From: Raphanus sativus
Taxonomy: Eukaryota; Streptophyta; Magnoliopsida; Brassicales; Brassicaceae
Direction: 5' to 3'
DNA: 64,000 nucleotides
Assembly (NCBI RefSeq): GCF_000801105.2
Contig: NC_079511.1
Span: 25,296,638-25,360,637, forward strand
The translations under genes were made by a program, and so were the position numbers. Shown in pieces: positions 1 through 11,257 of this stretch. The stretch's first letter is position 1. Each line of letters opens with the position of its first letter. The notes beneath the pieces are model-generated. The model did not search any database. It was given only the letters and a program-made list of their open reading frames with translations, and was not told where the DNA came from.

Positions 1-1020
1 ACATGGGCCATTCTGTTTTTGTGTACCTGAAAGTCGGTCCTTCCACAACCGCGGATAAGTACAGCATCCCCGGTAAAAGCCATTCTTGGTTGGGGCTGAT
101 TCGCGTCCTCTCCAGTCACATATGTAACACATCCTGCAGTATGTCCAGGTGTAGCACGAACCTGCAAAAAAAAAAAAATGAAACGATCATTACTCTCCTG
201 ATCTCCCCCTAAGTTTCTCGGTGATTACACTTTGTTTTCTTTACCTCAAGGTATATATCACCAATAGATACTCTGTCACCAGGCTCAAGAAACATGTCTG
301 CTTTAGAACCACTTGCTTTCGAAATGACTGATTTCACACCTGGGACCTTTGTCTGTATAACCAAACAAAGAAAGCTCACTGAATCATCAAATGTAAACCA
401 AAAACCACAAAAAATGTTCTAGTGACAGACCTTAAGAAGTCCAGTGCCAGTGACGTGATCGGCATGAACATGAGTGTTCATAGCATAGACAAGCTTCAAG
501 CCTAGCTCATTGATCAGCTTCAAGTCTCTATCAACAGTCTTGTCCACCGGATCAATCAACTGCTCATCATATTAGACGACAGTCACAACAATCAATTGAG
601 CACACAAAGTATATGATCTTCTCGAAACTAATTCGGTTTATAACCAAATGTGTTGATGAGTACCCATCAACCAAAAACTATATATTATACAAGACGATGT
701 GATCACATTTCATCAAAAACACACACAATTCTCAAAACCCATCTCGAAAGATTCAACCTTTATGAAATCAAAGAGCTTACCAGAGCAGGTTTATCCGGAT
801 GGGAGACGTCAGCGAGGAGATAGGTGTAAGTGGAAGACTCTTTCTCGAAGAGCTGTCGGAAGAGAAGCTTCGAGGAGGAGGAGGAAGAGGAAGAACCCAT
901 CACCGATCTGATGACTGTTCGAGTTCTGATTAGAGGATGTCGGAGAACAGGAGACTGATGAGAAGAGAGGAATCCGGGTTGAAGAAGAAGAAGATGCTGG
1001 AATCGTGTCAACACTGCCAT
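1..1020 (-). CDS. ETHE1: Persulfide dioxygenase ETHE1 (GLX2-3 type), 5' four exons only
   Basis: Metallo-beta-lactamase-fold enzyme that oxidises glutathione persulfide to sulfite in mitochondria during cysteine and H2S catabolism. Visible exons, all with GT-AG borders: 781-1020, 431-559, 245-352 and 27-161; the remaining exons lie left of the window. Seen: the metal motif THVHADH in exon 2, the PGHTAG histidine in exon 4, then TGDAV and RGCGRTDF. All match the family in order. The start at 1020 gives a basic N-terminus rich in L, H and S that fits an organelle presequence. A second in-frame ATG ([18 protein letters not shown]) sits about 40 residues in and would give a form without the presequence. 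Orthologue of Arabidopsis At1g53580 by sequence and by the PPR neighbour. No lesion seen in the visible part. Confidence is high for identity, moderate for the exact start. Confidence 0.93.
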
Positions 1021-1379
1021 TTTAAAGGAGGTTCCTTTTTTTGTTGCTTATCCCCACGTCCACGGAAGTGTCGACGACAAAAGGAAAAGGAAGGGTGGGA
1101 CCCTCGGTGGATTGGTGTTGTTGTCGTTGTGTGATTGGAGTAACCATAATGGATTTGGATTTGGTCCTGATTGCGACGAAAAGTTCGAAGGTTCATGCAT
1201 GATTGATTAGGATTTAGATTGAGTTGATGACATAGAGGAGAGATAGATAGATACGATACGAGTAATTAGTTAAGGCCTTATCTTTGTTCTATTGGGCTAG
1301 TTTTCGTGGGCTCGTTGTAAACAAAATGGGCTTTTATAAAAAAGGAAACGTGTTTTTGCCGACAAGGTAATCTATAAAA
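1021..1379. other. 5' flank of ETHE1
   Basis: Upstream of the minus-strand ETHE1 start. Purine/pyrimidine mixed sequence without a clear TATA box. The short ORFs here are shadows. Nothing else recognised. Confidence 0.4.
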
Positions 1380-3145
1380 GTAGAATTAGCAATAATTTAT
1401 ATGTTTAAGTAAAAACAGAAAGTGTTAAGAAAAACAATCTATTAATGATAGGAATCTCAATAATATCAGAACTAATGTTTTTTTTTCATTATAAAAATAA
1501 AATTAATTAAAAAAATTGTCAAGTTATGAAATGATGTGTACTTCTATGATTACATGTATCTTTTTACCACGCAACTATTGAAAATATTATGAAAATGTGT
1601 ATAGATGAAAATGTATATAGATGTGTCTCTGAATTTACATTATAAGAATGTGTTTTATGGCAAAAATGCAATAAATTTTCAAAAATTGTGAAGTTGTTTA
1701 ACAATTAGTTTTGTAATCTTAAAAATATGTATTTTATTCTTTAAAATATATTAATTTTAAAAAGTTATGTATTTTCATTATAAAAGTTGTATTAGTTTCT
1801 TAGAGCTTGTCATATTGAAAATGTACTATTCTAAAGCTGACTACATAAAATCTGAAAATTTCTACTATTCATATATATTTCTGAAAACAATAGATAATAT
1901 ATTTCCGTAAGTATCTCATTGTAAATTTCTTACAATATTTTTTAAAAACTATTAATAATATTAAGCACAATAAATATAAAAATTATGCATTTTAATTATA
2001 AAAGTGAAATTAGTGTTTTAAGAAATTTGTAGTGTTTTTATAACTACATATAACTTTTCAACATGCAACGAATGTGTATTTTCATGCTAAAATGGAATGA
2101 AAATTAAAATATATTTTTCATTAAAATATATATTTTTAAAAGTCTTATCATCTTAAAAGTGTGTCTTTCTATTCTTTATAATGTATTAGTTTTGAAAATT
2201 GTATCTTTTTATTATAAAAGTTGAATTACTATTTAATAGCTTGTCATATTGAAAACGTGATATCTAAAAATAACGACATAAAATCTGAAAAGTTTTCCTC
2301 ACTGCATCTGAAAGAAACAAGCAAATGCATAGTTTAGAAACAGAAAAACAAACAAAAACCGTCAAGATAAGACAAAAAAATCTTTCCAGAAAAATTTTGT
2401 AGGTCTAGGAGGAGTATAGCCACTGCGAAGAGCGGATTCAAATGCGAGAGAATGTTATATTCACTCACTGAAAGACAGTTCATCTGGTAACAGAAGCGCA
2501 TAACACATTTGGGATTGGATGTGGGATCACAGTGGTAAAAGTTTTTTAGATAGCATTTGTTTAAAAAAATCTGAAAAGTTTTTCCTATTCATATATATCA
2601 GTGGAAAACTTTAAACAATCTATTTTCATAAGTATTTTATTATAATTCTTTCACATGTATTAAAACTATCAATAATATGAAGCCTAAAAAATTCAAAAAC
2701 TGTGCATTTTCATCATAGAAATGAAATTAGTTTTTTTTAAAGTATTATCAAATTATAAAATGATGTGTTTTAATCATAAGAGTTTTACTTTATATATAGA
2801 TGTGTATTTGATTGGAAAATATTTTGAAAATATGTATAGATGTGTCTTTTAATCATAAGAATTTTACTTTACATCTTAATAATGTGTGTTTTCATGTTAA
2901 AGTTGCAATCAAATTTAAAAAGATTGTTAAATTGTTAAGAATTAATTTTATCATCTTAAAATAAGTCTTTTTTTAAATGTTAGTTTTAAAGAGTTGTATA
3001 TTTTTATTATAAAATTGTAATAGTTTTTAATAGCCTTTCATATTGTAAATGTACTATCTAAAAATAACTACATTAAATTTGAAAAGTTGTTACTATTTAT
3101 ATAGATAACTAAAAATTATAAATAATATATTTTCATAAGTATCTC
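1380..3145. repeat. Degenerate AT-rich repeat block
   Basis: The same degenerate phrase recurs several times, near 1780-1920, 2210-2300, 2570-2645 and 3005-3140. Its core reads like ATTATAAAAGTTGnATTA, then nTAGCnTnTCATATTG, then ACATAAAATCTGAAAA, then TTTTCATAAGTATnTCAT. This indicates an old tandem or dispersed array of units of a few hundred bases. No coding potential. It lies next to the DUF1985 relic and may be the non-coding part of the same transposon (inference). Confidence 0.5.
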
Positions 3146-3169
3146 ATCATCAAGGAAGAAATTGCAAAC

Positions 3170-4600
3170 ATAAAAGAGGAGCTTGAAAAGGATTTTTATT
3201 TTATATGAAGTAACATTTTGTTTTTTTCTCTAAATCTTATACACGAGTTTAATTTTCTTGTTTTTCTTCCATCAAAGAAAATGAGAGTTCATGGTCTTCA
3301 AATTCTCTTCCATCATCTCGCTGAGTCTTATAAGCTTTGAAATTTCACACTTCATTTGAAGAAAATGCTTGACCAATCTCCAAATTTCCAAACTCATAAG
3401 TTTTCAGGCTATTTCTTCAAGAGCATCATAAAGGTTTATTGACCTATTTTCCACTCTTCAACTATAAACCTATATTCTTTCTTTGATAAATCTCCCATTG
3501 CATCCAGATCGTCATCAAATTTGTCTTTCATTGAAACATTGTATCCAGGATCATGGGGAATAGAAGGTAAAATACAAGTAACCTTCAACTACAACAACAA
3601 AAAATCCAAAATATTTGTTATGCATTAGTTTTAAAAAGAATAAGCAAAATAAAATAACCAAAACATGACAGTGTAAAAACTTACATTTACTGCTGATTCA
3701 ATCCTTAGAACATGTGTTATAGATGAAGTCAATATAGATGTGAATTTCTCACATAAGAAGGTAGGTGTCGACTCTTGAATTTCTAGAATACGAATAATCA
3801 TATTGTAGACAGATTGTAGCAAATGGACCGACTCTAGTATCCACAAATGGAAGGTTAAAGGAAATCCCTGCAACTCGTATTTTTTTCAAGGTTGGATTCC
3901 ACAACTCTCATAATTGATTTTAGAAGTAAGATATATGCTTCTCTTCCCCATGGGTATGTAAACAAGATACTATATCTTGTGCTTTCTTTACATTTTCCAG
4001 AGGAACTTGTGCCTTGCGCTCTTTTGCAACAATATGCTTTCAATAATGTGAAGCATTGATAGGGAGAATCTCTCATCAGAAGACTCTTCACTTGTGCCAC
4101 TGAGTTGCTTTTCTAAGTCATCGAGTGTATGACCACCCTCTAGCAAGTTCCATTTACATTCCTCATTTTCTGTATCGACTTGTGGTCCTTCTCTTACTCC
4201 ACTACACTTAAGCCCAATGATCATGTGGAACTCTCTAGTGGAGAATCTCAATGACTGCGCCCCAAAATGAAACCATACTTCATTTTTCTTCACTATCATA
4301 GTGCTTCAAGTGAAAAACACGTATAGTGTCTTCCCTGATAATTGTAAATGCCTTTTGCTCACTTTGATCATAGGTTCTATAAAAGTTTCTCTAATTCTCT
4401 TGAAATTTTTTCTGGTTTGAGGATCCCCTTAACAATGTCGCTATAACCAACATCTGAGTGTTGATTTATCGACACTGGTTTGTGCGGTTCAAAACCAATA
4501 GAATAGCGCAACTTAAGAAGTGCCAACTTGTAAGGGAACATATCCTGCGTAACAAAGCAAAATAAACCTTTTGTTATAATATCATAACTTTCCAAAGTCT
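3170..4600 (-). pseudogene. DUF1985 / MULE-type transposon ORF relic
   Basis: Three overlapping minus-strand frames together read as a DUF1985 protein, a family usually carried by ULP1-containing Mutator-like elements of crucifers. From 4595 downward: a leader with ITKGLFCFVTQDMF, then VWFHFGAQSLRFSTREFHMI, then SMLHIIESILLQKS, then TYPWGREAYILLLKSI, then GFPLTFHLWILESV. The pieces change frame near 3990-4060 and 3860, and are separated by stops, so the gene is dead. Sequence from 3170 to 3600 looks like further decayed minus-strand coding sequence. No ULP1 protease domain and no terminal inverted repeats were identified. Family call from remembered motifs. Confidence 0.65.
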
Positions 4601-6019
4601 CTAGAATTCTTCCTAATTTTTTTTTACAATTTCTTACTCAAATCAACAGCACAACACAATTTTACGAGCACAAAAAAGAAACTAGCAATGTTATGAGCTC
4701 ATGAACCTACCCAGTAGAGCAATATGTGAAATTCAAACTAGTAAAAAACAAGAACAATCTTGACTGCAAACCCAAACATATTATGGACTCCAATAAATCA
4801 AAAAGGTCACAAACAAAAAGATTTAACCACCACCTTAACATGCAGATAATATTAATAGAAGTAAACTAGAACTAGGAAATGAATACAACAAGCCAAACAA
4901 CACATGGATTGACCATGAAAAGGTAAAATTTCTGATATGTAAGGAACGAAAAGAATCAAAACAGCTCTTCTTCAGTTTTTGATGTTTATGTTGCAATGTG
5001 ACATCGAGATTAGAAATTTATAGATGCTTCATGAAACAACGACAACCTCCAATATTTGTAGATGCTTCAAAATTGGTTACCAAAATCAAGGTCAAGAGAT
5101 TTGTAGAAGAACAACGAGTAAGTTTTTTCTTGACTCAAAGTGTAGAAGACTGATAACCTTTTTAGTAGCTCAGCTTTTTCATTCTCTGTTCGATTTTTCA
5201 AAATAAACAAACTAACATTCAACATTAATTGCGGAATTCCCAAAATTTCAACCAAAAACTCTTATTTCAATTTTCAACCAAAAACTTACATGCATAAGTT
5301 TGTCTTTCGTGCGGGTTGGAACTTACCCGAAAATGAATTTTGCAGGGTAAAGAGCAATGTCACACGACGTGGTAGAACTTAGTCCATTTCCATTTTGGGC
5401 GGAATCGATATACAAATCGAAAGATTCGTGTTTGGTTCAGGAAGGGATCATGAAACATTTCGTTTCTGAACGGAATAAAGATTTCGGCTGTTAAAAATAT
5501 CAACGGTAGGTGTTTGCCATGATTTGGTCTCTCCCATCATTGACGGCGACGATGTCAAGATTTTTTTTAATCCATTTGTTTTCTTAATATATGTATTAAT
5601 AGGTATTATATTTTTGACCTATTAATTAAAATTGTACTCTGATATTCAACTTGAAAAAACGAAAGAAATAAAACATTAAATAATAACTAACAAAAAAATT
5701 AAGGACTTTTTTTCCTTAGTGTTTTTATTGATATACATAAGTGTTGTTATTGTTGATTGTCAAAGTAGTAAAAAAATTGTTATCCACAATTGGAAATATT
5801 AAATAAAATAATTTGGTAATTTGGAAATATTCTCTTTGTCTATCTTATAGATTCCCTGTTACCAAAAAAAAAAGAGAAAATATTTAACATATTCAAATAT
5901 TGCCTGTGACAAAAAAAAATTCAAAATATTGCTAAATTTGACGAAATTAAATTTGTTAAGTAATTAATATTGTTTTTCCCGGCCTTTTCTTCGTTCCTCT
6001 CCGTTGTAATCGCTAGACA
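4601..6019. other. Intergenic, upstream of the PPR gene
   Basis: AT-rich sequence with no supported gene. ORFs at 5024-5255 are short and overlap on both strands. No clear TATA box precedes the PPR start. The Arabidopsis gene expected between ETHE1 and the PPR gene (a synaptotagmin-like NTMC2 member) was not found here. Confidence 0.4.
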
Positions 6020-8197
6020 ATGGTGATGAGACCGATTTCAAAAAACAGCTTCATTTACAAACACAGCTTTTGTCTCAGGCGTAACTCCACGACTGCTCTC
6101 TCTAACTACAAACCCAATCCACCGACAACAACAAGAACACAAAACTCTGTGGAGAGGACTACGACAAGCACATCAATCTTCCAATGGAATTCTCAAATCT
6201 CGAAGCTCGCGAGAAACGGCAATCTCCAAGAAGCCGAAGCTATATTCAAATCAATGCCTCAGAGAAGCATCGTCTCGTGGAACGCGATGATCTCTGCTTA
6301 CGCGGAGAACGGTAAAATGAGTAAAGCACGCCAAGTGTTCGACGAAATGCCTGTGAGAGCCACAACGTCTTATAACGCGATGATTACGGCTATGGTTAAG
6401 AACAAGTGCGATATGGTCAAAGCTCACGACTTGTTTCGCGAGATACCTGAGAAGAACGCTGTCTCTTACGCCGCGATGATTACCGGTTTTGTGAAGGCGG
6501 GGATGTTTGATGAGGCGGAGTGTTTGTACGGTGAGACGCCCGTTGAGTTTCGTGATCCTGTTGCTTCGAATGTTTTGTTGAGTGGGTACTTGAGAGCAGG
6601 GAAGTTGAAGGAGGCTGTACGTGTGTTTGAAGGTATGGTGGTGAAGGAAGTGGTGTCGTGTAGCTCGATGGTTGATGGGTTTTGCAAAATGAGGAAGCTT
6701 GTTGATGCTAGGAGAGTGTTCGATGAGATGTCTGAGAGAAATGTGGTTACTTGGACTGCTATGATTGATGGGTATTTTAAAGGTGGGTTTTTTGAAGATG
6801 GGTTTGCTCTGTTTCTGAGGATGAGACGAGAGGGAGATGTTAGTGTTAATGCCAACACTCTGGCTGTTATGTTTAAAGCTTGTCGAGATTTCGATAGATA
6901 CAGAGAGGGGAGTCAGATTCATGGGTTGGTTTCACGGATGCCTCTTGAGTTTGATCTCTTTCTAGGGAATTCGTTGATTTCAATGTACTCTAAGCTTGGT
7001 TTTATGGGAGAGGCCAAAGCAGTGTTTGGCGTGATGAGAAACAAAGACACTGTTTCTTTTAACTCGTTGATCACGGGTCTTGTTCACAGCGGACAAGTCT
7101 CTGAAGCTTATGAACTTTTCGATAAGATGCCGAGTAAAGACATTGTATCTTGGACAGATATGATCAAAGGGTTTTCCGGTAAAGGAGAGATCTCCAAATG
7201 TCTAGAGTTGTTTAGGATGATGCCTGAGAAGGACGACGTGACATGGACCGCTATGATATCTGCTTTTGTGAGCAATGGATGTTACGAGGAGGCGCTTCAT
7301 TGGTTTCGTAATATGCTCCGAGGAAAGGTTTCTCCAAACTCCTACACTTTCAGTAGTGTGCTCAGTGCAGCAGCTAGTTTAGCGGCGTTGGTTGAAGGAC
7401 TACAGATCCACGCTAGAGTAGTGAAGATGAACATGGCCTATGACTTGTCAGTTCAGAACTCATTGGTGTCTATGTATTCAAAAAGCGGAAACGCGGATGA
7501 TGCTTACAAGATCTTCTTACGCATCAGTGATCCCAATATTGTTTCTTACAACACGATGATCAGCGGGTTTTCTTACAACGGTTTCGGTAAGGAAGCAGTT
7601 AAACTGTTTTCAGCATTGGAAAGTACAGGAACAGAGCCGAACAGTGTTACCTTTCTTGCTCTGTTATCAGCTTGTGCTCATGTTGGATACGTAGATTTAG
7701 GATGGAAGTACTTCAGCTCCATGGAAGAACCAGGACCTGATCATTACGCGTGTATGGTTGATCTCCTTGGCAGAAGTGGGATGCTTGATGAAGCATATCA
7801 TTTGATCTCTTCAATGCCTTTTGAGCCTCACTCTGGTGTTTGGGGTAGTCTTCTTGGTGCGAGCAAGACTTGTCTGCGTGTGGATCTTGCGGAGCTTGCT
7901 GCTCAGAAACTGATTGAGCTTGAGCCTGATAGCGCAACACCTTATGTTGTATTGTCTCAGCTATATTCACTTGTTGGGAAAAACAGAGACGGTGATCGGA
8001 TAAGGAGTATCAAGAAATCGAAAAGAATAAAGAAAGATCCTGGTTCTAGCTGGATCATATTAAAGGGTGAAGTGCACAACTTTCTTGCGGGAGATGAGTC
8101 TCATTTGAATCTGGAAGAGATAACGTTCACACTGAAGATGATTGAAAAGGAAATGGAAATTGATTTCTATAAGCCATTGCAGAGGAAGTATTCATAA
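6020..8197 (+). CDS. PCMP-E63: Pentatricopeptide repeat protein, PLS class, E subgroup (At1g53600 type)
   Basis: Intron-less 725-residue protein. PPR proteins of this class bind organelle RNA one base per repeat and usually specify C-to-U editing sites. After a basic, Ser/Thr-rich N-terminus typical of a mitochondrial presequence, an unbroken run of PPR motifs starts near residue 55 (FQWNSQISKLARNG) and continues to about residue 600. Examples are IVSWNAMISAYAENGKMSKA, VVTWTAMIDGYFKGG and IVSYNTMISGFSYNGFGKEA. The C-terminus has an E-type extension (DHYACMVDLLGRSGMLDEA, then ATPYVVLSQLYS, then PGSSWIILKGEVHNF) and no DYW domain. An E-subgroup member would therefore need a partner deaminase (family knowledge). 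Length and ends fit At1g53600/PCMP-E63. No disabling change. The 223- and 130-residue ORFs on the opposite strand are shadows. Confidence 0.95.
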   Translation: MVMRPISKNSFIYKHSFCLRRNSTTALSNYKPNPPTTTRTQNSVERTTTSTSIFQWNSQISKLARNGNLQEAEAIFKSMPQRSIVSWNAMISAYAENGKMSKARQVFDEMPVRATTSYNAMITAMVKNKCDMVKAHDLFREIPEKNAVSYAAMITGFVKAGMFDEAECLYGETPVEFRDPVASNVLLSGYLRAGKLKEAVRVFEGMVVKEVVSCSSMVDGFCKMRKLVDARRVFDEMSERNVVTWTAMIDGYFKGGFFEDGFALFLRMRREGDVSVNANTLAVMFKACRDFDRYREGSQIHGLVSRMPLEFDLFLGNSLISMYSKLGFMGEAKAVFGVMRNKDTVSFNSLITGLVHSGQVSEAYELFDKMPSKDIVSWTDMIKGFSGKGEISKCLELFRMMPEKDDVTWTAMISAFVSNGCYEEALHWFRNMLRGKVSPNSYTFSSVLSAAASLAALVEGLQIHARVVKMNMAYDLSVQNSLVSMYSKSGNADDAYKIFLRISDPNIVSYNTMISGFSYNGFGKEAVKLFSALESTGTEPNSVTFLALLSACAHVGYVDLGWKYFSSMEEPGPDHYACMVDLLGRSGMLDEAYHLISSMPFEPHSGVWGSLLGASKTCLRVDLAELAAQKLIELEPDSATPYVVLSQLYSLVGKNRDGDRIRSIKKSKRIKKDPGSSWIILKGEVHNFLAGDESHLNLEEITFTLKMIEKEMEIDFYKPLQRKYS

Positions 8198-8363
8198 ATG
8201 AACCAAGCTCTGTTATTGAGGTGTGAGTTGATTTAGTAGATAAACATAACATTAGTTATCAATCGTGTTATTGATTTACTCACTATCATAATTTTGTTTT
8301 ATGTGGATAATTATTTACTTAGTAACTTATCCTAGTCCAAACAAAAATAAATTATTATATGGC

Positions 8364-8372
8364 TATATAAAT
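8364..8372 (+). promoter_or_regulatory. TATA box of the 8427 gene
   Basis: TATATAAAT about 60 bases before the ATG at 8427. A start site 25-35 bases downstream would lie near 8396, which argues against the longer ORF start at 8301. Confidence 0.6.
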
Positions 8373-8426
8373 ACTAGATCATGGGAACTTATCTACGATT
8401 GTGACTTTTTATTGCAGAGAGAGGTT

Positions 8427-8798
8427 ATGGAAACTTATTTGATTGTTTTGATAGCCTGTGGTGGTTTCTTTCTTGCCCTTGCTTTATTATTGGCATGTTT
8501 GGAAGAGAAGAAGAAAACAGGCAGTGATGGTTCTGTGCTAAAGCCCAACAACAACCAGAGAGACACGGCTGTAACAAGTAGCAATGGTGACTTCGTGTTT
8601 TATCCAGCTGCGGCAGCGTCTCTTCCTACTATCTCTGGTTCTGGACCTTCTGGTCATCATCACGGCAGTCATCATCACGGTGGTGGTGGTGGTTGTGGCG
8701 GTGGAGGGCATCATGGTGGTGGTGGTGGAGGGGGATGTGGTGGTGGTGGAGGGGGATGTGGTGGCGGTGGAGGAGGAGGAGGATGTGGTGGCGGGTGA
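8427..8798 (+). CDS. Small membrane-anchored His/Gly/Cys-rich protein
   Basis: 123 residues from METYLIVLIACGG. An N-terminal hydrophobic segment (residues 3-25, ending LLLACLEEKKK) is followed by a polar linker, then HHHGSHHHG and a tail of Gly runs punctuated by Cys (GGGGCGGG repeats). It resembles the lineage-specific small glycine-rich genes at At1g53610-53640. Function unknown. The segment looks like a signal anchor, leaving the Gly-Cys-His tail free on one side. The frame is open back to 8301, but the TATA box at 8364 favours the start used here. It is the only plus-strand member of the four-gene cluster. Confidence 0.7.
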   Translation: METYLIVLIACGGFFLALALLLACLEEKKKTGSDGSVLKPNNNQRDTAVTSSNGDFVFYPAAAASLPTISGSGPSGHHHGSHHHGGGGGCGGGGHHGGGGGGGCGGGGGGCGGGGGGGGCGGG

Positions 8799-8990
8799 GG
8801 AAGTTAGTTATGTATAACGATGTGTTTTTGTGTTTTTCTCGTGGTCTTGGATTTGTGCTATTTTTTTTTAATTTCTACTTGATTAAATCTCATATTTTCT
8901 GATTTGATTTGTATTATGTAAATATTTTATATTTACCATAAATCAAAATACACTAGTTTTGTGAAAATAAATTAATATAAATTTCATAAT

Positions 8991-9060
8991 TCATGATATT
9001 CAATAATATATATTATTGAATATCATGATTTATAAATCATGATATTCAATAATATATATT
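8991..9060. repeat. Two overlapping perfect palindromes
   Basis: 8991-9028 (38 bp, starting TCATGATATTCAATAATA) and 9005-9060 (56 bp, centred on TTTATAAA) are each exact self-complements and share 24 bases. The DNA could fold into alternative cruciforms. They flank no gene and lie in the 3' region of the Gly-rich gene at 8427. Confidence 0.9.
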
Positions 9061-9285
9061 ATAAGGTTCAAAAAATAAAATAATATATATTATATGTACA
9101 GTATTTAGTGTATTGTTATAGTTTTTTTTCCAAAGAAAAAGATTAGGAAATCACTTGAATCTTGATATGAATATTTTAATTTTAGGCCGTTTTCTAGAAA
9201 CTCTGACTGACAATATTTTATATCAACGTTCTACAGTGGAAATTTATGTATTTCACTGAAAAATCACACTTCAAATTTATGATAA

Positions 9286-9516
9286 TTAATTTACATATTC
9301 AAGATAAACAAATTTAGATTCGCTAGATATCTCTTGACAGCGTAGTATATAGAAAAAAATATTCCAAATAGGCAAAATGTGAAGCACTGAAACCATTGGT
9401 TGGGGATGATACATTGGAGATTTGTCCCCACCTACCCTTCTAGCAACTGGACATTCAAGCAAGAAATGATTAGTCGCTTTTATCTTTGCAAAACATAAAT
9501 AACATCTTTCAAACAA
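9286..9516 (-). pseudogene. LINE C-terminal zf-RVT fragment
   Basis: 77-codon minus-strand frame with CYLCFAKIKATNHFLLECP followed by VARRVG. This is the zinc-binding pattern (CX2C, H, C) that follows the reverse transcriptase of plant L1-type LINEs. No RT precedes it and no full 3' end is visible. Relic. Confidence 0.6.
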
Positions 9517-10130
9517 TCATAAATATGGATGTGTGATTTTCAAAAAAATATGGATACTAATTTGTCTTTTCGGAAACATACGATAAAATTGGAACAATAC
9601 ATAAAAGACTAGCAGAGCCCTGTGCATACATGACACAGACTATTAGAGATGGTGAAGCTATGAACTCGAACACAACGAAGAAGACGAAGATGGCAATAGA
9701 GGAAGAGTTAGAGTTAAAAGTTTGTTGTAAAAGTGTAACTATATTATTCTCCGTAACTGTAGCTGTACAGTATGATCTGTTTAAATACAAATATGAATAC
9801 TGGTTTAATCATATTCACACAATCAGTATAATAACTCTAATACAGACAAATCGAAAAATAGTCCAACAAATTTATTTGCAAAAAAGGATATTAAGCCCTC
9901 CAGGAAAAGAGAGAAAGGACATGTGAAACTTCACACACTAAATATATATTCCACAACCAATAACTTTAAATTTAATATTTTAACTTTTAAAAGAGAATTT
10001 AATTTATATTTTTAGACGTTATTATTTTATATTTTATTTTCAACAGTTCTAAAAATCTATAAACATATTTTCGTAGTTCTATTTCTTTTGATTTGGTTTA
10101 ACTATTTCAATTTTATTTTATATTTTGTTT
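9517..10130. other. Intergenic, nothing supported
   Basis: AT-rich. Overlapping ORFs of 77 codons (minus, 9557-9790) and 98 codons (plus, 9630-9926) occupy the same bases and match nothing I recognise. Confidence 0.35.
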
Positions 10131-10134
10131 CTCC

Positions 10135-10720
10135 GTGGATCCCTCGCAAATTTGCAATGGATTTGCAAGAAATATGCATGATATGTACATTTTATCACAT
10201 TTCTCTCCCAAAATCAATTCAAATTAATGAAAAAATTATTAATTAAAATATTTAGTATTTAACAAGTACATTGATAAATATTTTTGGAAACTTAATCAAT
10301 ATCAATCAACTAAATATTCACGGGATAAACATTTCCCGACACTTGAAATAATATTACAAAGCACTAAACATCAAAACTCTATAATTTATACAATAAATAC
10401 ATGTCAGCTAAATTTCAAAAAAAATTGAACAAAATTTCACGTTAATTATTTTTTTAAACAACAAATACAAAATACATATTAGTCTCTCAAAAGTATACCG
10501 AAACCACAAATGAAACCCAAAAATTATTGACTTATGAATTTGTAAGAAATTTTCAAGGGATCCCTCACAATTTCTTTGCTAATTTGCGTGAGAATCTAAA
10601 CGCTCGTAAATTAGCAAAGAAATTGCAATGGATCCCTCACAAATCCCTTGCAAATTTGCGAAGGATTCAATTTCCCTTGCAATTGCAAGGGATCTGCAAG
10701 ATGCTCGTTGCAATTTCTTT
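10135..10720. repeat. CAAATTTGC-rich repeat with an 18-bp inverted repeat
   Basis: The motifs GGATCCCTC and GCAAATTTGC recur at 10136-10165, 10556-10600, 10630-10670 and 10680-10700. An exact inverted repeat CAATTTCTTTGCTAATTT (10568-10585) pairs with its complement at 10608-10625 over a 22-base loop. Looks like a small foldback element. Termini not resolved. Confidence 0.55.
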
Positions 10721-10725
10721 AAAAA

Positions 10726-11257
10726 TCCATGTTTCCAAACTTAAACGGTTTGAGTTTTATCAAGGATTTTGATATCAGATAACACATTTTATTGAATCTC
10801 TCATTGTATAAAATATACGTCAAAATTTTTTTTCAAAAATTTAATTAACCATAGTTATGAACTTAAGTCCCAACACTTGATTTGTTATTACAATACAAGT
10901 AATAAAAATCAAACCCTTGTAATTTATATAACTTATATACGTAAACTAAATTTCCGAAAAATGCTAAACATATTGTCATATTAATTATTAGGTGGTTTCC
11001 TGCACCATGTGCAGTAAAAAACTTTAAAATATTTTTAACAGATAAATATAAATTATATTTAATTTTTTTATTAATATTATAAATTTTCTTTTTATCAATA
11101 TTTTAATATAAATTTGATTTAACTGAAGATTAAAATTAAGATAAAACAATTTTGTTTATTTTAAATTATATTTAAGAATGTGCATGTATATATTTAAAAT
11201 TATAATCTTAGGTAGATTTTTCTATCTATTTATTTTAATTAAATATATTAAATAAAT
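10726..11257. other. AT-rich intergenic
   Basis: Very AT-rich, no ORF, no recognised repeat. Confidence 0.4.

Noticed and set aside
6251..6922. 223-residue and 130-residue minus-strand ORFs inside the PPR gene
   Set aside because: Shadows of the PPR reading frame; His/Ser-rich composition and no domain.
8301..8426. N-terminal extension of the 8427 protein from an ATG at 8301
   Set aside because: A TATA box lies inside it at 8364, and the hydrophobic anchor begins properly at the METYL start.
9557..9926. Overlapping ORFs on both strands
   Set aside because: Mutually exclusive, no recognisable motif, no promoter seen.
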